Part shown: one piece after another, positions 13,701 through 22,425 of the stretch
Numbering within the stretch: the first letter of the stretch is position 1
Layout: each line of letters begins with the position of its first letter
Assembly: GCA_002633005.1 (NCBI GenBank)
Contig: NMRA01000068.1
Coordinates: 1,009,092 to 1,073,091 of the forward strand
DNA length: 64,000 nt
Source: Phoronis australis
Lineage: Eukaryota > Phoronida > Phoronidae
Direction of reading: 5' to 3'
Position numbers and translations under genes: made by a program
The notes under the pieces: generated by a model
What the model saw: the letters and a program-made list of their open reading frames with translations, nothing else
The model's database searches: none
Told to the model about the DNA's origin: nothing

Positions 13701-15079
13701 ATTTAAAATCTGTCTGATAATTAGGCACACTTGTATACTATGGTCAAACAGATCAAAACCTCAGTTCAAGCCCTGATGAGGGCAAAATTTTAAACAATCC
13801 CAGAACCTGAGGCAAGAGCAAATAACAGTGTTGAGTGAACGGCACACCCGGTAGGCAAACCAGAGGCGATGCAGAGGCTATAGGCGCTCTGTACGCCGGA
13901 AGCTTTTCGGCGAACTATGCCACGCACCGACTAAACCATCAGAGTCACGTTGTTATAAATGCCTTTTGCGCATAGAGGAACACCTGAGGAGGTTGTCGAT
14001 GTGTTTAGTTCCTTCCAACTAGAACAAATACTCCCATTATCAAACTTTTTCTTCGAGCAGTCCCTATTTCAGTTCCCAAAATCATGAACTCACCATTTTT
14101 ATACTGCGCACGCTCCAATTTTTACCGCGCTCGCTGGGTGATGTGACTTCATGACCTCAATATTTAAATACGCCAAAGGTGAGCCATTGCGGTCTTGTCA
14201 GTCAAATGTTCGTTTCCAAAATGCCACCACTTATACTTGTCTTTAATTGGCGTTACTTGAAACTGATTGTATTTCAATGAATTATTGTTTGTATTTGATA
14301 AAAATAAATGCTGTTGATATGACATTTAATATTCTTTGTGCACATATTTGACATTTTAATGTTTAACAACACGGCAAATGCACGGCTGGTTCCCGGCAGC
14401 ACGTACGCGAAGGGCGGGATCTTCAGCTTTCAAAGTTCGCCGGTAGGTCCGCAACTTCTGACCTTCGACCTGGTTAAAAAAATGAACATGTTGATTTCAC
14501 GATTTTGGGAACTGAAATAGGGACTGCTCGAAGAAAAAGTTTCATAACGGGAGTATTTGTTCGAGTTGGAACTGTTGGAAGGAATTAAACACATCGACAA
14601 CCTCCTAAGGTGTTCCTCTACGCACAAAGTATTTATAACAACGTGACTCTGATGGTTTAGTCGGTGCGAGGCATAATTCGCCGAAAAGCTTCCGACGTAG
14701 AGAGCGCCTATAGCCTCTGCATCGCCTCTGGTTTGGGCCAACAGAGGCCATGGTCATTCCCGACACACCCGGAAGTCACGTGTCACAGCAACAAACAATT
14801 TTAATTTGGAGTAAGAGTTACAGAGCGAATCCTGTATTATGACTGTTGGTGTCAAAGGAAACATTTATTACATACTATAACGGGTTGAGTGCAATCTTCC
14901 TTCGCCTCTTCATTAGGAAACAGGATATCTGTAGCTGATATCAAGGCCAGTGCAATTCTTTGCTTCAAAGTTTCCGAACCCTCCAAGACGAGTTTTCCAT
15001 CCTCTGCGCGTATGAGCAGCGCTTCTTTGCCAGTTTTTGCAACAAATTCACCAAGATCATTGCAGAGTTTTTCCCACAT
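7770..15079 (-). CDS. Large C2H2 zinc-finger protein, two exons (about 1535 aa)
   Basis: Exon 1 is 14876-15079 (68 codons) and exon 2 is 12173-7770 (1467 codons plus stop). The donor GTATGT after 14876 and the acceptor TTGTTACAG before 12173 are both phase 0, so the frame is kept. Order: a novel N-terminal region (1-68), one C2H2 finger (about 135-157), an Ala/Gln/Ser repeat (168-241), an acidic stretch, six atypical CGW-type fingers (about 357-775), an acidic Ser/Thr-rich linker, then about 21 C2H2 fingers (937-1533), two of them C2HC. A TGEKPY linker appears once near the C-terminus. The protein is expected to be nuclear and to bind DNA or RNA; the target is unknown. Long exon 2 also opens with an in-frame ATG (12188), but that lies across a good acceptor, so I prefer the spliced start. 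No named orthologue recognised. Confidence 0.88.
7776..9569 (-). CDS. C-terminal array of about 21 C2H2 fingers (part of the zinc-finger gene)
   Basis: Fingers follow at near-regular spacing from CQACGQVF to CRQCCKRF. Most have Cys-x2-Cys-x12-His-x3-5-His. Finger 3 and the last one end in Cys instead of the final His (C2HC). Only one TGEKPYSC linker is present, between the third-last and second-last fingers; the other linkers are irregular. The array is the likely nucleic-acid-binding part. Confidence 0.9.
10056..11309 (-). CDS. Six CGW-type zinc-finger modules (part of the zinc-finger gene)
   Basis: Six fingers share Cys-x2-Cys-Gly-Trp-x-Phe in place of the usual Cys-Gly-Lys-x-Phe, followed by the His pair at normal spacing. 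Five of them are preceded by a lead-in of the type aromatic-x-Ser/Cys-x-Asp-Pro-x-Lys: STDLRKRYPC, CSDPKKFEC, SRDPAKKNEC, CNDPAKKFSC, CTDPAKLFAC. Three lead-ins have a further upstream Cys-Arg-x-Ser or related motif (IQGCRASKLY, IQQCRNSRWY). Fingers are widely spaced (about 55-170 residues) rather than linked by TGEKP. This suggests an expanded repeat unit of about 50 residues, distinct from the C-terminal array. The Trp is invariant in all six. Confidence 0.85.
11655..11876 (-). repeat. In-frame Ala/Gln/Ser repeat of the zinc-finger protein
   Basis: A 15-bp unit coding for five residues of the type SAAQN or SVAQD is repeated about 14 times, most uniform near 11660-11750 and more diverged upstream. 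It forms a low-complexity spacer between the first finger and the acidic region. The other reading frames stay open through it, giving spurious open frames on both strands. Confidence 0.85.
12567..12770. mobile_element. Mutator-like element, right-end fragment
   Basis: Matches the right terminal inverted repeat of the full copies (GCAGTGTTAAAAATGG inner edge, GGTCACTGCCTA outer end). It has no left arm. Its outer end stops three bases before the outer left end of the next copy, so the two are joined head to tail. Confidence 0.65.
12774..13305. mobile_element. Mutator-like element, short copy with almost no interior
   Basis: The left arm (12774-13070) starts TAGACAATGACC. The right arm (13093-13305) starts GCAGTGTTAAAAATGG. 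The arms are near-mirror images separated by about 20 bases, so the copy is almost a perfect hairpin. The right outer end is truncated or diverged after about 13305. Arms resemble those of the copies at 13852 and 15466. Confidence 0.65.
13852..14763. mobile_element. Non-autonomous Mutator-like element, full copy
   Basis: A 912-bp element with inverted arms of about 240-260 bp starting TAGGCAAACCAGAGG. It is flanked by the 9-bp direct repeat CACACCCGG (13843-13851 and 14764-14772). A 9-bp target duplication and very long arms are typical of the Mutator superfamily. The interior (about 14100-14490) carries no transposase; the longest interior frame is short and unlike any known protein. It sits in the intron of the zinc-finger gene, ending about 110 bases downstream of exon 1. 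Confidence 0.85.
14876..15079 (-). CDS. Exon 1 of the zinc-finger gene: short N-terminal region
   Basis: Encodes 68 residues starting MWEKLCNDLGEFVAKTGKEA. ATG at 15079 is the first in frame after an upstream TGA. The frame continues past the donor to a chance stop at 14852, so it could be mistaken for a 75-aa single-exon gene. The phase-0 donor GTATGT at 14875-14870 and the phase-0 acceptor at 12176-12174 argue for splicing. The segment looks helical, with a GKEALLIRAEDGKLVL core and an IALALISATDILFP tail. It is not KRAB, SCAN, BTB or ZAD (there are no paired cysteines for ZAD). Weak resemblance to the second half of a histone fold was considered but is not convincing. Confidence 0.7.
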
Positions 15080-15182
15080 GGTTACAAGCTCAATAATTTC
15101 TGATTTTCTACTTAAGCCGCGTAAAAGCTGTAGGTGAAAATGACGAAATCAAACGATACGAACTGAACCAAAATGGCGGTTC
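15080..15182 (-). promoter_or_regulatory. Putative promoter/5' UTR of the zinc-finger gene
   Basis: On the minus strand the motif CCGCCATTTTGG (15179-15168), a YY1-type element common around metazoan start sites, lies about 90 bases upstream of the start codon. No TATA box is obvious. The location between two transposon copies, with an upstream TGA in frame, supports this as 5' UTR rather than coding sequence. Confidence 0.4.
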
Positions 15183-15465
15183 GAGTTTAGCGACACCTAT
15201 CACCTATTGAAAAAATGGCCAGTAGATGTCTCTCCTAAAGTCGCGTGCTGGTCATAATGAGAAGAGACCTCAAGAGACAGGTATTAGTAGCTGTTGTGGG
15301 GTAAATTATAAAACTTGTTTTTACCCTGGCACTAACCCGCACTTTGTTCTTCTGTTATTTTCAAAGTTATGCACAGTTCAAATTTATCACTAACATGCGC
15401 CGCGCCTACGACAGTGTACTTGCTGGTTGCAATCCTTCGTGATCCACGCAACACTTGCAGGTGTT

Positions 15466-16772
15466 TAGGCAATGACCATCGCCTCTGTTGGCCCGAAGCA
15501 GAGGCGATGTAGAGGCTATAGGCGCTCTGTACGCCGGAAGCTTTTCGGCGAATTTTGCCTCGCACCGACTTAACCATAAAAGTCACGTTGTTCTAAATAC
15601 CTTTTGCGCATAGAGGAACACCTTAGGAGGTTGCCGATGTGTTTAATTCCTTCCAACTCGAACAAATACTCCCGTTATGAAACTTTTTCTTCGAGCAGTC
15701 TCTATTTCAGTTCACAGGCGTCCTCAGCTTCTGATCGTCCCCAATACACTACATATAATACTACAAGGTATGACACTTCGGACTTGAAATTCCACGAGTG
15801 CTTCACTTCAGCCGTCCATAGCAAACATAAAACTCAATAAATTTGCACAAAACAGGGGTTCAACAAACCATGAAGAATTGTTCTTTCTCCCAATACCATT
15901 CACGGTGTCCTGTTACGGCGACTTCGTAAGAAACTCGCAGTCAAAAAACAAAAATGTTCACAAAAAACCCCCACACACGTTCTCCCTAGGCCCGTCGAGG
16001 TCAAGGACGGTTACGGAAATTGCNACCTTAGGAGGTTGTCGATGTGTTTAATTCCTTCCAACTCGAACAAATACTCCCGTTATGAAACTTTTTCTTCGAG
16101 CAGTCCCTATTTCAGTTCCCAAAATCGTGAACTCAACTTTTTTATACTGCGCACGCTCCAATTCATGACCTCAATCTTTAAATAGGCCAAAGGTGAGCCA
16201 TTGCGGTCTTGGCAGTCAAATGTTCGTTTCCAAAATGCCACCACTTATACTTGTCTTTAATTGGCGTTACTTGAAACTGATTGTATTTCAATGAATCATT
16301 GTTTGTATTTGATAAAAACAAATGCTGTTGATATGACATTTAATAGTCTTTTTGCACATATTTGACATTTTAATGTTTAACAACACGGCAAATGCACGAC
16401 TGGTTCCCGGCAGCACGTACGCGAAGGGCGGGAACTTCAGCTTTCAAAGTTCGCCGGTAGGTCCGCAACTTCTGACCTTCGGCCTGGTTAAAAAAAAATG
16501 AAAAAGTTGAGTTCACGATTTTGGGAACTGAAATAGGGACTGCTCGAAGAAAAAGTTTCATAACGGGAGTATTTGTTCGAGTTGGAAGGAATTAAACACA
16601 TCGACAACCTCGTAAGGTGTCCCTCTATGCGCAAAAGGTATTTATAACAACGTGACTTTGATGGTTTAGTCGGTGCGAGGCATAATTCGCCGAAAAGCTT
16701 CCGGCGTACAGAGCGCCTATAGCCTCTACATCGCCTCTGCTTCGGGCCAACAGAGGCGATGGTCATTGCCTA
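15466..16772. mobile_element. Non-autonomous Mutator-like element, interrupted copy
   Basis: The ends TAGGCAATGACC and GGTCATTGCCTA are flanked by a 9-bp duplication GCAGGTGTT (15457-15465 and 16773-16781). The interior matches the 13852 copy closely from about 16140 to 16490. The left arm appears twice, at 15466-15716 and, after about 300 bp of unrelated sequence and an N at 16024, again from 16025. A real insertion would not normally duplicate part of the arm, so an assembly error at the N is possible. Lies just upstream of the zinc-finger promoter. Confidence 0.8.
16024..16024. other. Assembly ambiguity (N)
   Basis: A single N separates unrelated sequence (15717-16023) from a second copy of the left arm of the element. 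Sequence on the two sides may not be truly adjacent. Confidence 0.9.
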
Positions 16773-17152
16773 GCAGGTGTTCTGCCTTCTTCTATCCATG
16801 AGTTGTTAGTCACAGTCCCTTGTGACACAATACTTGCAGACAGACTATAACCCACAATTCTTCTTGCTGGTCATAGTCTTTCGTGACTCAACACTTGTAG
16901 GTAGTATCTTCTGTTATCAATTCCTCTTGCTGCTGGTCACAGTCTCTCGTGACGCAACTCTTGAAAGCCAATATCTTACTACCCACGATGCAAGTGACAA
17001 GCTCTTAGTTAACCTCATGTTCGTTAACAATTGTTCTTGCCAATTCAGATGCTTTTTAGAATCTCCCACGAGATATGGCTATGTTGTACAATGAATTTCT
17101 TCTGTACACTGTAGCAAGTCTTCTAGCTTCAACCAATGAGTGTACATAGAAT

Positions 17153-18433
17153 AGGAGAGTTCACTCTGCCATCTTGCCATTCGCTGCAATATGGTTATCC
17201 GTCGAAAAACTAGTGCCCCAAGCAGCGAATAAGCAACACTAATTTGGCGGCGCAGTAAGAACCATGCATGTAAACAGTGATAAGTTCGTACATTAATGAC
17301 CTTCGACGTGCAATAAAATTACTGTGTGATTGAAAATGGGTAAAATACGTAAACTAACATCCACTTATAATTGAATGAGAATGAAAATGTGTGTTTTTAA
17401 TAACAGTAAAGTGCATTTGCTTTAATTCTCTTAAAGCTTCCTTCAAAAGCCCTCGTGATTTTTGTTTCATGTTTGAGTTCTTAATCAGGCAAATTACCAT
17501 TCCTTATAACATTTCATACCTCCATGGAATACATGATTTTAGTGATTGCTCCTGGGTGTTCGGGGTGGAGTTGACCCCAGGTGCCAGCAAAGGGGTACAA
17601 GGGAGGAGTGCAAACCAGGTGGGCACCAAATGGGTGTTGACCCCGTCCCAGGGAGTGGAGTGCTAAACAGGTAAAAACCAACGGAGTATGCCACATAAGT
17701 GTTGAGCCCCTCCCATCATCACAAATTTTGGTTGTTCCCTTGACCACTGACAACATGTGCTGATTTGGCCCTCTTTTTAAGTGCATGACATCAGGGACTT
17801 TGGCTTGTAATGACTGGTGGCCATCATGCCCCAGTACCATCCTGTGTGTTTTCCAACTTTTCATTACAAAGTGTTCCTAGCTCACTGTTGGTTTCTTGTC
17901 CACCCAACAATTTTGAATGTGTTCCCTATTGAATACTCCAGGCTGCTACCAGTGCAGACAGTTGGTTTGTGCAGTAGATGTAACACAAGTAAGATGAAGA
18001 AAGCAAGACAATTCATCACTACCACAACACTGTATTCCATTCTTATGCTCTCTCACATATAATTTTAGTAAACGTGCATTGACAACAAAGTATCTGCAGA
18101 AGGCAGAGCATAGCCTATGCAGTAGCCTACACTGCAAATGACAGCGGCACCGGGACTTCAATTGACTTGTCTTCCAACCGTGGACAGAACACACAAAATG
18201 AAGGACAATATATCATGTTACTGATTCAATAATCCTTACCTTTCTGGATCCTTAGGAAACATAAAAATGACTCACCTGGGATTTTCGTTGATGATTTAGT
18301 GCAAATTATAGCATTGCAAAATGCACCCATCCTCATTATACTTGCACTTCCTACTTGACCGTTGCTTATTCACCACTTGGCAGCGCTAGTAGTAGTGATA
18401 AAAGGGAACTCACAAATGAACTCTCCTATTGTA
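17153..18433. mobile_element. Candidate DNA transposon with inverted ends
   Basis: ATAGGAGAGTTCA at the left is mirrored by TGAACTCTCCTAT at the right. A second inner motif, GAATAAGCAAC (near 17226) against GTTGCTTATTC (near 18362), extends the symmetry with weaker matches between. The interior of about 1.1 kb shows no transposase. I could not identify a target duplication, so superfamily is unknown. Confidence 0.45.
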
Positions 18434-18872
18434 CTGCACTCCTTGCTTCGTCTACTTAATCCCTTCTGTGTATAACTTCTGCCCAAATTCTAATAATGTA
18501 CTTACTAAACACTTGGCTGATAAAAACCACACAATCTTATTTTGTATATCATTAGCTGTTACGATTTGCTCTCAAAAAATTCCTAGAATCTTTAGAGTGC
18601 ATTGATCTCAGAACCAAAGTAATAAACGTCATCTTAATATAGGTGTTGGCGTCAAAAATACATGTACCAGTTTGACCCTATGGTTTTGGACAACTTAATA
18701 GAACTATCTGTACTAATTACTTGATCAGTATTTATGCTGACAATCAGATTACTGTCATTTCTCATCTGTGAGGTGCCAGTTGGCACAATGGAAATGAAAT
18801 GGTGTACTAGCCCAGGATATCCTCCTCTCTATAGCAGCCGCAAACTCGCCTTATGTCACAAAAACAACTTTT

Positions 18873-19165
18873 GATTTAGATCTCTTGCAGTCTTTTGTCT
18901 AACTAAAAACGGTTCCTTGAGTTTGACCTTGTCAAATTGTATGGGATTTCTAGACTTGGAAACAATGACGGTTTGTCATTGCTTGAGACAAGGCTCTATA
19001 AGTTGTCACTACTTTTATTTATTTGTCGAACCTGGTCTTGTGTATTAACGAACTGTCAATTCTTTCCAAGACAGGTTACCTGGCCAACAATGATTCTCAT
19101 CTGAGTAAGGACTGGCATGAGTTCAGACCAATGTTGTAGTATAATTATCACCTCTACAGGCCCTC
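18873..19165. mobile_element. Diverged relative of the TTAA MITE
   Basis: The block with ACTGTCAATTCTTTCC and then CTCATCTGAGTAAGGACTGG, GAGTTCAGACCAAT matches in order and spacing the arm of the MITE copies at 3008-3283 and 21265-21603. Ends are not clear, so the limits are approximate. Confidence 0.4.
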
Positions 19166-19330
19166 TTGATGGCAGAGTGTGAGCGTTGGGACCTAGTTAA
19201 TATTAGCAAGTGGCCTAAATCAAAAGTTATCTTCAACGAACTATAGTATATTGCTGCTTGAATTGTCATAGTGAGCATAGCACCTTGGCGGCACCCCTAA
19301 GTGTCTGCCATATTTCCAATTGACCTAGCT

Positions 19331-19357
19331 ATATATACATATACATATACATATACG
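19331..19357. repeat. (CATATA)n microsatellite
   Basis: Short run of ATATAC/CATATA units within AT-rich sequence. Confidence 0.8.
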
Positions 19358-19609
19358 TTTATTTTTATATGTTTATTAGTCGATCTTTGGAAGTAACATC
19401 AGCTGTATTAATTGTTATTTGCAATAATTGTTTTTGTTTTTTTAATGTTCTTCCTTTGGAGAAAGTGGTCACTAAATGAAAGAACAGAATATAGAAGGTA
19501 TATTCAAAAAACGGAAAATCTCCGCAAAAATAAATACACAAAACGTACCGAGAGTAGCGTACATGAAGTAATCCGTATCGACCAAAACCGAGAGCTTTTC
19601 CCCATCGTC

Positions 19610-19860
19610 ATCACTAGTGTGACCTACCATCCTCTCTTTTTGCCTAACCAGCTAACACCATTGTAATCATCAGCGCCACCTACCATCCTCTCTTTGTACC
19701 AAACCAGTTAACACCATTGTAGTCATCAGTGCCACCTACCATTCTCCAGCACCATCTTCTCTTTGTACTTAACCAGGAAAGTCCATCATCATAATAAGTG
19801 CCACCTACCAACCTATCTTCATATCAAACCAGTTAAATTTGTCATCACCATGTTATCATC
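19610..19860. repeat. Degenerate tandem repeat, about 60-bp unit
   Basis: About four units sharing CACCTACCATCCTCTCTTTG, then an ACCAGTTAACACCATTGTA block and CATCAGTGC. Units diverge toward 19860. Confidence 0.65.
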
Positions 19861-20188
19861 ATCATCTATAACACGATTATTTTAAGTATTATTTTTTATT
19901 GTTTAAGACAGGTTTTTGTTTAAAGGCAAAGGCAACCTTTTTTCATGTCATTTTTAGCAAAAATAAGGTTCGTTGATTATTCCAGACATATTTTTCACTT
20001 AATTACAGCTTTTCATAATTTAATTAATTACTCATCGTCTACTCCGTAAGTGACGTTTTGGGAGGCAAGAATTTCGCTCCAATTTCTTTTCATATATTCT
20101 GACTGTGAGAGCAGTCGAGTCAGTCATTGTTCTACCTCGGTTGTGATAAGTTCGGTCATCGTTTGCTTTTGCTTACGAGTCAGTCAAC

Positions 20189-20266
20189 ATGCCATGCTGT
20201 TGCTGCATACTGGGGTGTACTCGTTATCGTCTCACGTACAGAGGAAGAACTGCCCCACTTGCCTGA
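20189..20266 (+). pseudogene. THAP-domain start carried in the left inverted repeat
   Basis: Because the inverted repeat extends into the gene, the left arm also carries a THAP start on the plus strand: MPCCCCILGCTRYRLTYRG, ending at TGA 20264-20266. The right-arm copy has a TGA here; the left one keeps Cys but stops after 25 codons. Confidence 0.75.
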
Positions 20267-20299
20267 GTGTCCCGCGACACACTCCCACTGGATGGTGAT

Positions 20300-20994
20300 C
20301 TGAGCACCCAAACTGCTTACATCCCGCTGTGCGACTCCCTCGTCACACACGTGGCACCTTCTAAATAGCTCCAATACAAGTCCACAATAAACTTATCAAA
20401 CTTAGGCTCACCGATCTGTTCATTGGATGATGAACTGTCTTCTTCACTGGGTGTCGAACTGGGCCTGTAGTCACTCCCACTACTCAACATCGCTGCAGGG
20501 CTGCTTATAGGCTCTGCCGGGGCTAGAGACAACAACACAGGGCGAATCACTGCTAGTTCTCGGAATTGCACGCTATGGGGTACGTTCGGAGGCACGGCTG
20601 ACAGTAGATGAAGTGCCTCCAGTCAATGTATATAGTGGCCACAGCTCGCGAGGCTTCTTGCTTCAAAAACGCACTTCTCGGGGTTGGCGATGGGGCACTG
20701 CCGGGAATCAACAGCGACGGTATGGTACCCTTCTTCAGGCGTTGTTTTGCAGGGACCTTCATCAATTCAGCATACATATCTCTGTCATAATCTGACTGCA
20801 GAAAATGATTGCCACACACTCGGTAACCCTCCACTGCTTTGTACGTTGCGTGGACTGGTAGTGCTGCGTTCTTCACATGAACGAGCTAGCCAAGTACGGC
20901 AAAGTGTGTCATCCTTCGGAAAGCGATGCAAGGTACCCAAAGCGCGTCTGAGACGATAATGAGTACATCCCGGCACGCATCAACAGTGTGGCAT
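20300..20994 (-). pseudogene. THAP-domain transposase N-terminus, broken
   Basis: Start codon at 20994. The frame has a TGA at codon 5, where THAP proteins have a zinc-ligand Cys. It then reads CVPGCTHYRLRR and LHRFPKDDTLCRTWL, the first half of a THAP zinc finger. After a frameshift near 20876 it continues with YRVCGNHFLQSDYDRDMY and RLKKGTIPSLL, the Cys-x2-His and conserved Pro-Ser end. A second shift leads to a Ser/Glu-rich linker and KFDKFIV, then (third shift) LVLELFRRCHVCDEG, a motif that follows THAP in Kolobok-like transposases. No catalytic core remains. Confidence 0.8.
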
Positions 20995-21264
20995 GTTGAC
21001 TGACTTGTAAACAAAAGCAAACGACGACCGAACTTATCACAACCGAGGTAGAACAATGACTGACTCGACAGCTCTCACAGTCAGACTATAATGAAAAGAA
21101 ATTGGCGCGAAACTCTTGCCTCCCAAAACGTCACTTCCGGAGTAAAGGACGAGAAATTAATCAAATTACGAAAAGCTGTAATTAAGTGAAAAATGTGTCT
21201 GGGATAATCAATGAACCTTATTTTTGCTAAAAGTGACATGAAAAAAGGTTGCCTTTGCCTTTAA

Positions 21265-21603
21265 GACAGCTGTAAACCTATGTTCCTTTCAAGTAGCAAA
21301 CTTCCAATTTAGTGTACTCACTGCTATGAATTGATCTGAACTAGTTCCTTACTCAGATGACAAATGTTTTCTGGTTTTGGCAAAGAACTGTCAGTTAGTT
21401 AATGGTGGGCATATCATGACTGCCAGACACTCTGCAACAAGCCAACTTATAGAGCCCCATCTCAACCATTAACCAACTGTCATTTTCTGAAGCCCTGAAT
21501 CATCTCCAATTTGACTAAGGAACTATTTGAGACTTATTTTGTAACGGTAAGTGATCTGAATCAAAAATTTGTTTTCGTGGTGAAAGATTGGTTTATAGTC
21601 GCT
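21265..21603. mobile_element. TTAA-flanked palindromic MITE, copy 2
   Basis: About 339 bp between TTAA at 21261-21264 and 21604-21607. Inverted arms include AACTAGTTCCTTACTCAGATG against the mirrored TTTGACTAAGGAACTA, and AACTGTCAGTTAGTTAATGG against CCATTAACCAACTGTC. The same family as 3008-3283. The left TTAA is also the right target site of the Kolobok-type element. Confidence 0.7.
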
Positions 21604-22059
21604 TTAATTTTTCTTTATAGTCAATATCGCCAATAGCATCCCTGTTGAAGAGCTTTTCACCATGTCATCGAGGTTTGTTTGTTTAAATGTTACTTTGCGC
21701 AATACAGTCCACATGTGTTGTCCAATTTATTGTTCAAAAGTGGCTCCTCAATAGTTTGAATCTGTCTTGTTTTGGATTGTGATTTGGATGCAAAACTTAA
21801 TAACACTAACCCAAAATTTCGATTTTGGATTTGCGGACCTATAACTGTCCAAGGTTGGCACTGCTGACAGTAGTGTTTCAGTAGCAGCGTTGTTGTCACT
21901 GTAGCTAGTATCTATGGTGGCAAGATCTTTGGCAGTCAGGGATGCCACAGAAGCATCACTGGCGTCACTGTTTGTACCATTGTTGGGTTGCTCTTCATCA
22001 TCTTCATGTGTTCAGTTTCGCCAAGTGGGAAGTGTCACTCCTGGAAGTTCCATCATTAT

Positions 22060-22140
22060 AAGCTGGGGGTGTTGCTCCTGGGGCTGTTGCTCTTGGAGCT
22101 GTTGTTCCCGGGGGTATTGCTCCTGGGAGTAATGTCATGG
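22060..22140. repeat. Short degenerate GGGGCTGTTGCTCCT repeat
   Basis: About four units of 15-18 bp, GC-rich relative to its flanks, upstream of the kelch-like gene. No function apparent. Confidence 0.6.
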
Positions 22141-22425
22141 CAAGTCAGTGGTGTCGTTCCTCGAACTTCCTATAATTGCTAGCTGGGGGTGTCAATCCTG
22201 GAGGTTCTATGGTTGCAATCTGGAGGTGTCTCCTGGAAGTCTATTTCAAGCCATGAATGGTATTCTATTGCCCTCTAGATTTCTCACTTGTTCACTTGCT
22301 TGTTTCACAATTCACGTCTGATTTTGTTTTTGAAATAAAATTTTTGATCGAGGTTTCAAGTTTGGTCATCATGAAGTAATCAGTTCTTGGTCTGTTTCAG
22401 TGGGCCTTACTTGAGTAATCCCAGT

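Larger units (their letters stand above)
15415..16995. repeat. Degenerate tandem repeat split by the transposon
   Basis: Diverged units of roughly 60-70 bp, with a core like CTTGCTGGTCACAGTC followed by TCGTGACNCAACACTTG, occur on both sides of the Mutator-like element (about 15415-15465 and 16782-16995). The element therefore inserted into a pre-existing short tandem array. Confidence 0.55.
19924..21260. mobile_element. Decayed Kolobok-type (THAP) DNA transposon
   Basis: A 1337-bp element flanked by TTAA at 19920-19923 and 21261-21264. The ends AGGCAAAGGCAACC and GGTTGCCTTTGCCT begin inverted repeats of roughly 290 bp. TTAA target sites together with a THAP-domain coding remnant fit the Kolobok superfamily. 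The arms extend into coding sequence: both contain the first codons of a THAP domain. The interior encodes only the N-terminal part of a transposase, with frameshifts and stops, so this is an internally deleted, non-autonomous copy. It abuts the MITE at 21265, sharing its TTAA. Confidence 0.8.

Noticed and set aside
14852-15079. Independent 75-aa gene
   Set aside because: The strong phase-0 donor inside it and the matching acceptor of the zinc-finger exon make it more likely an exon; the last seven codons would be intron.
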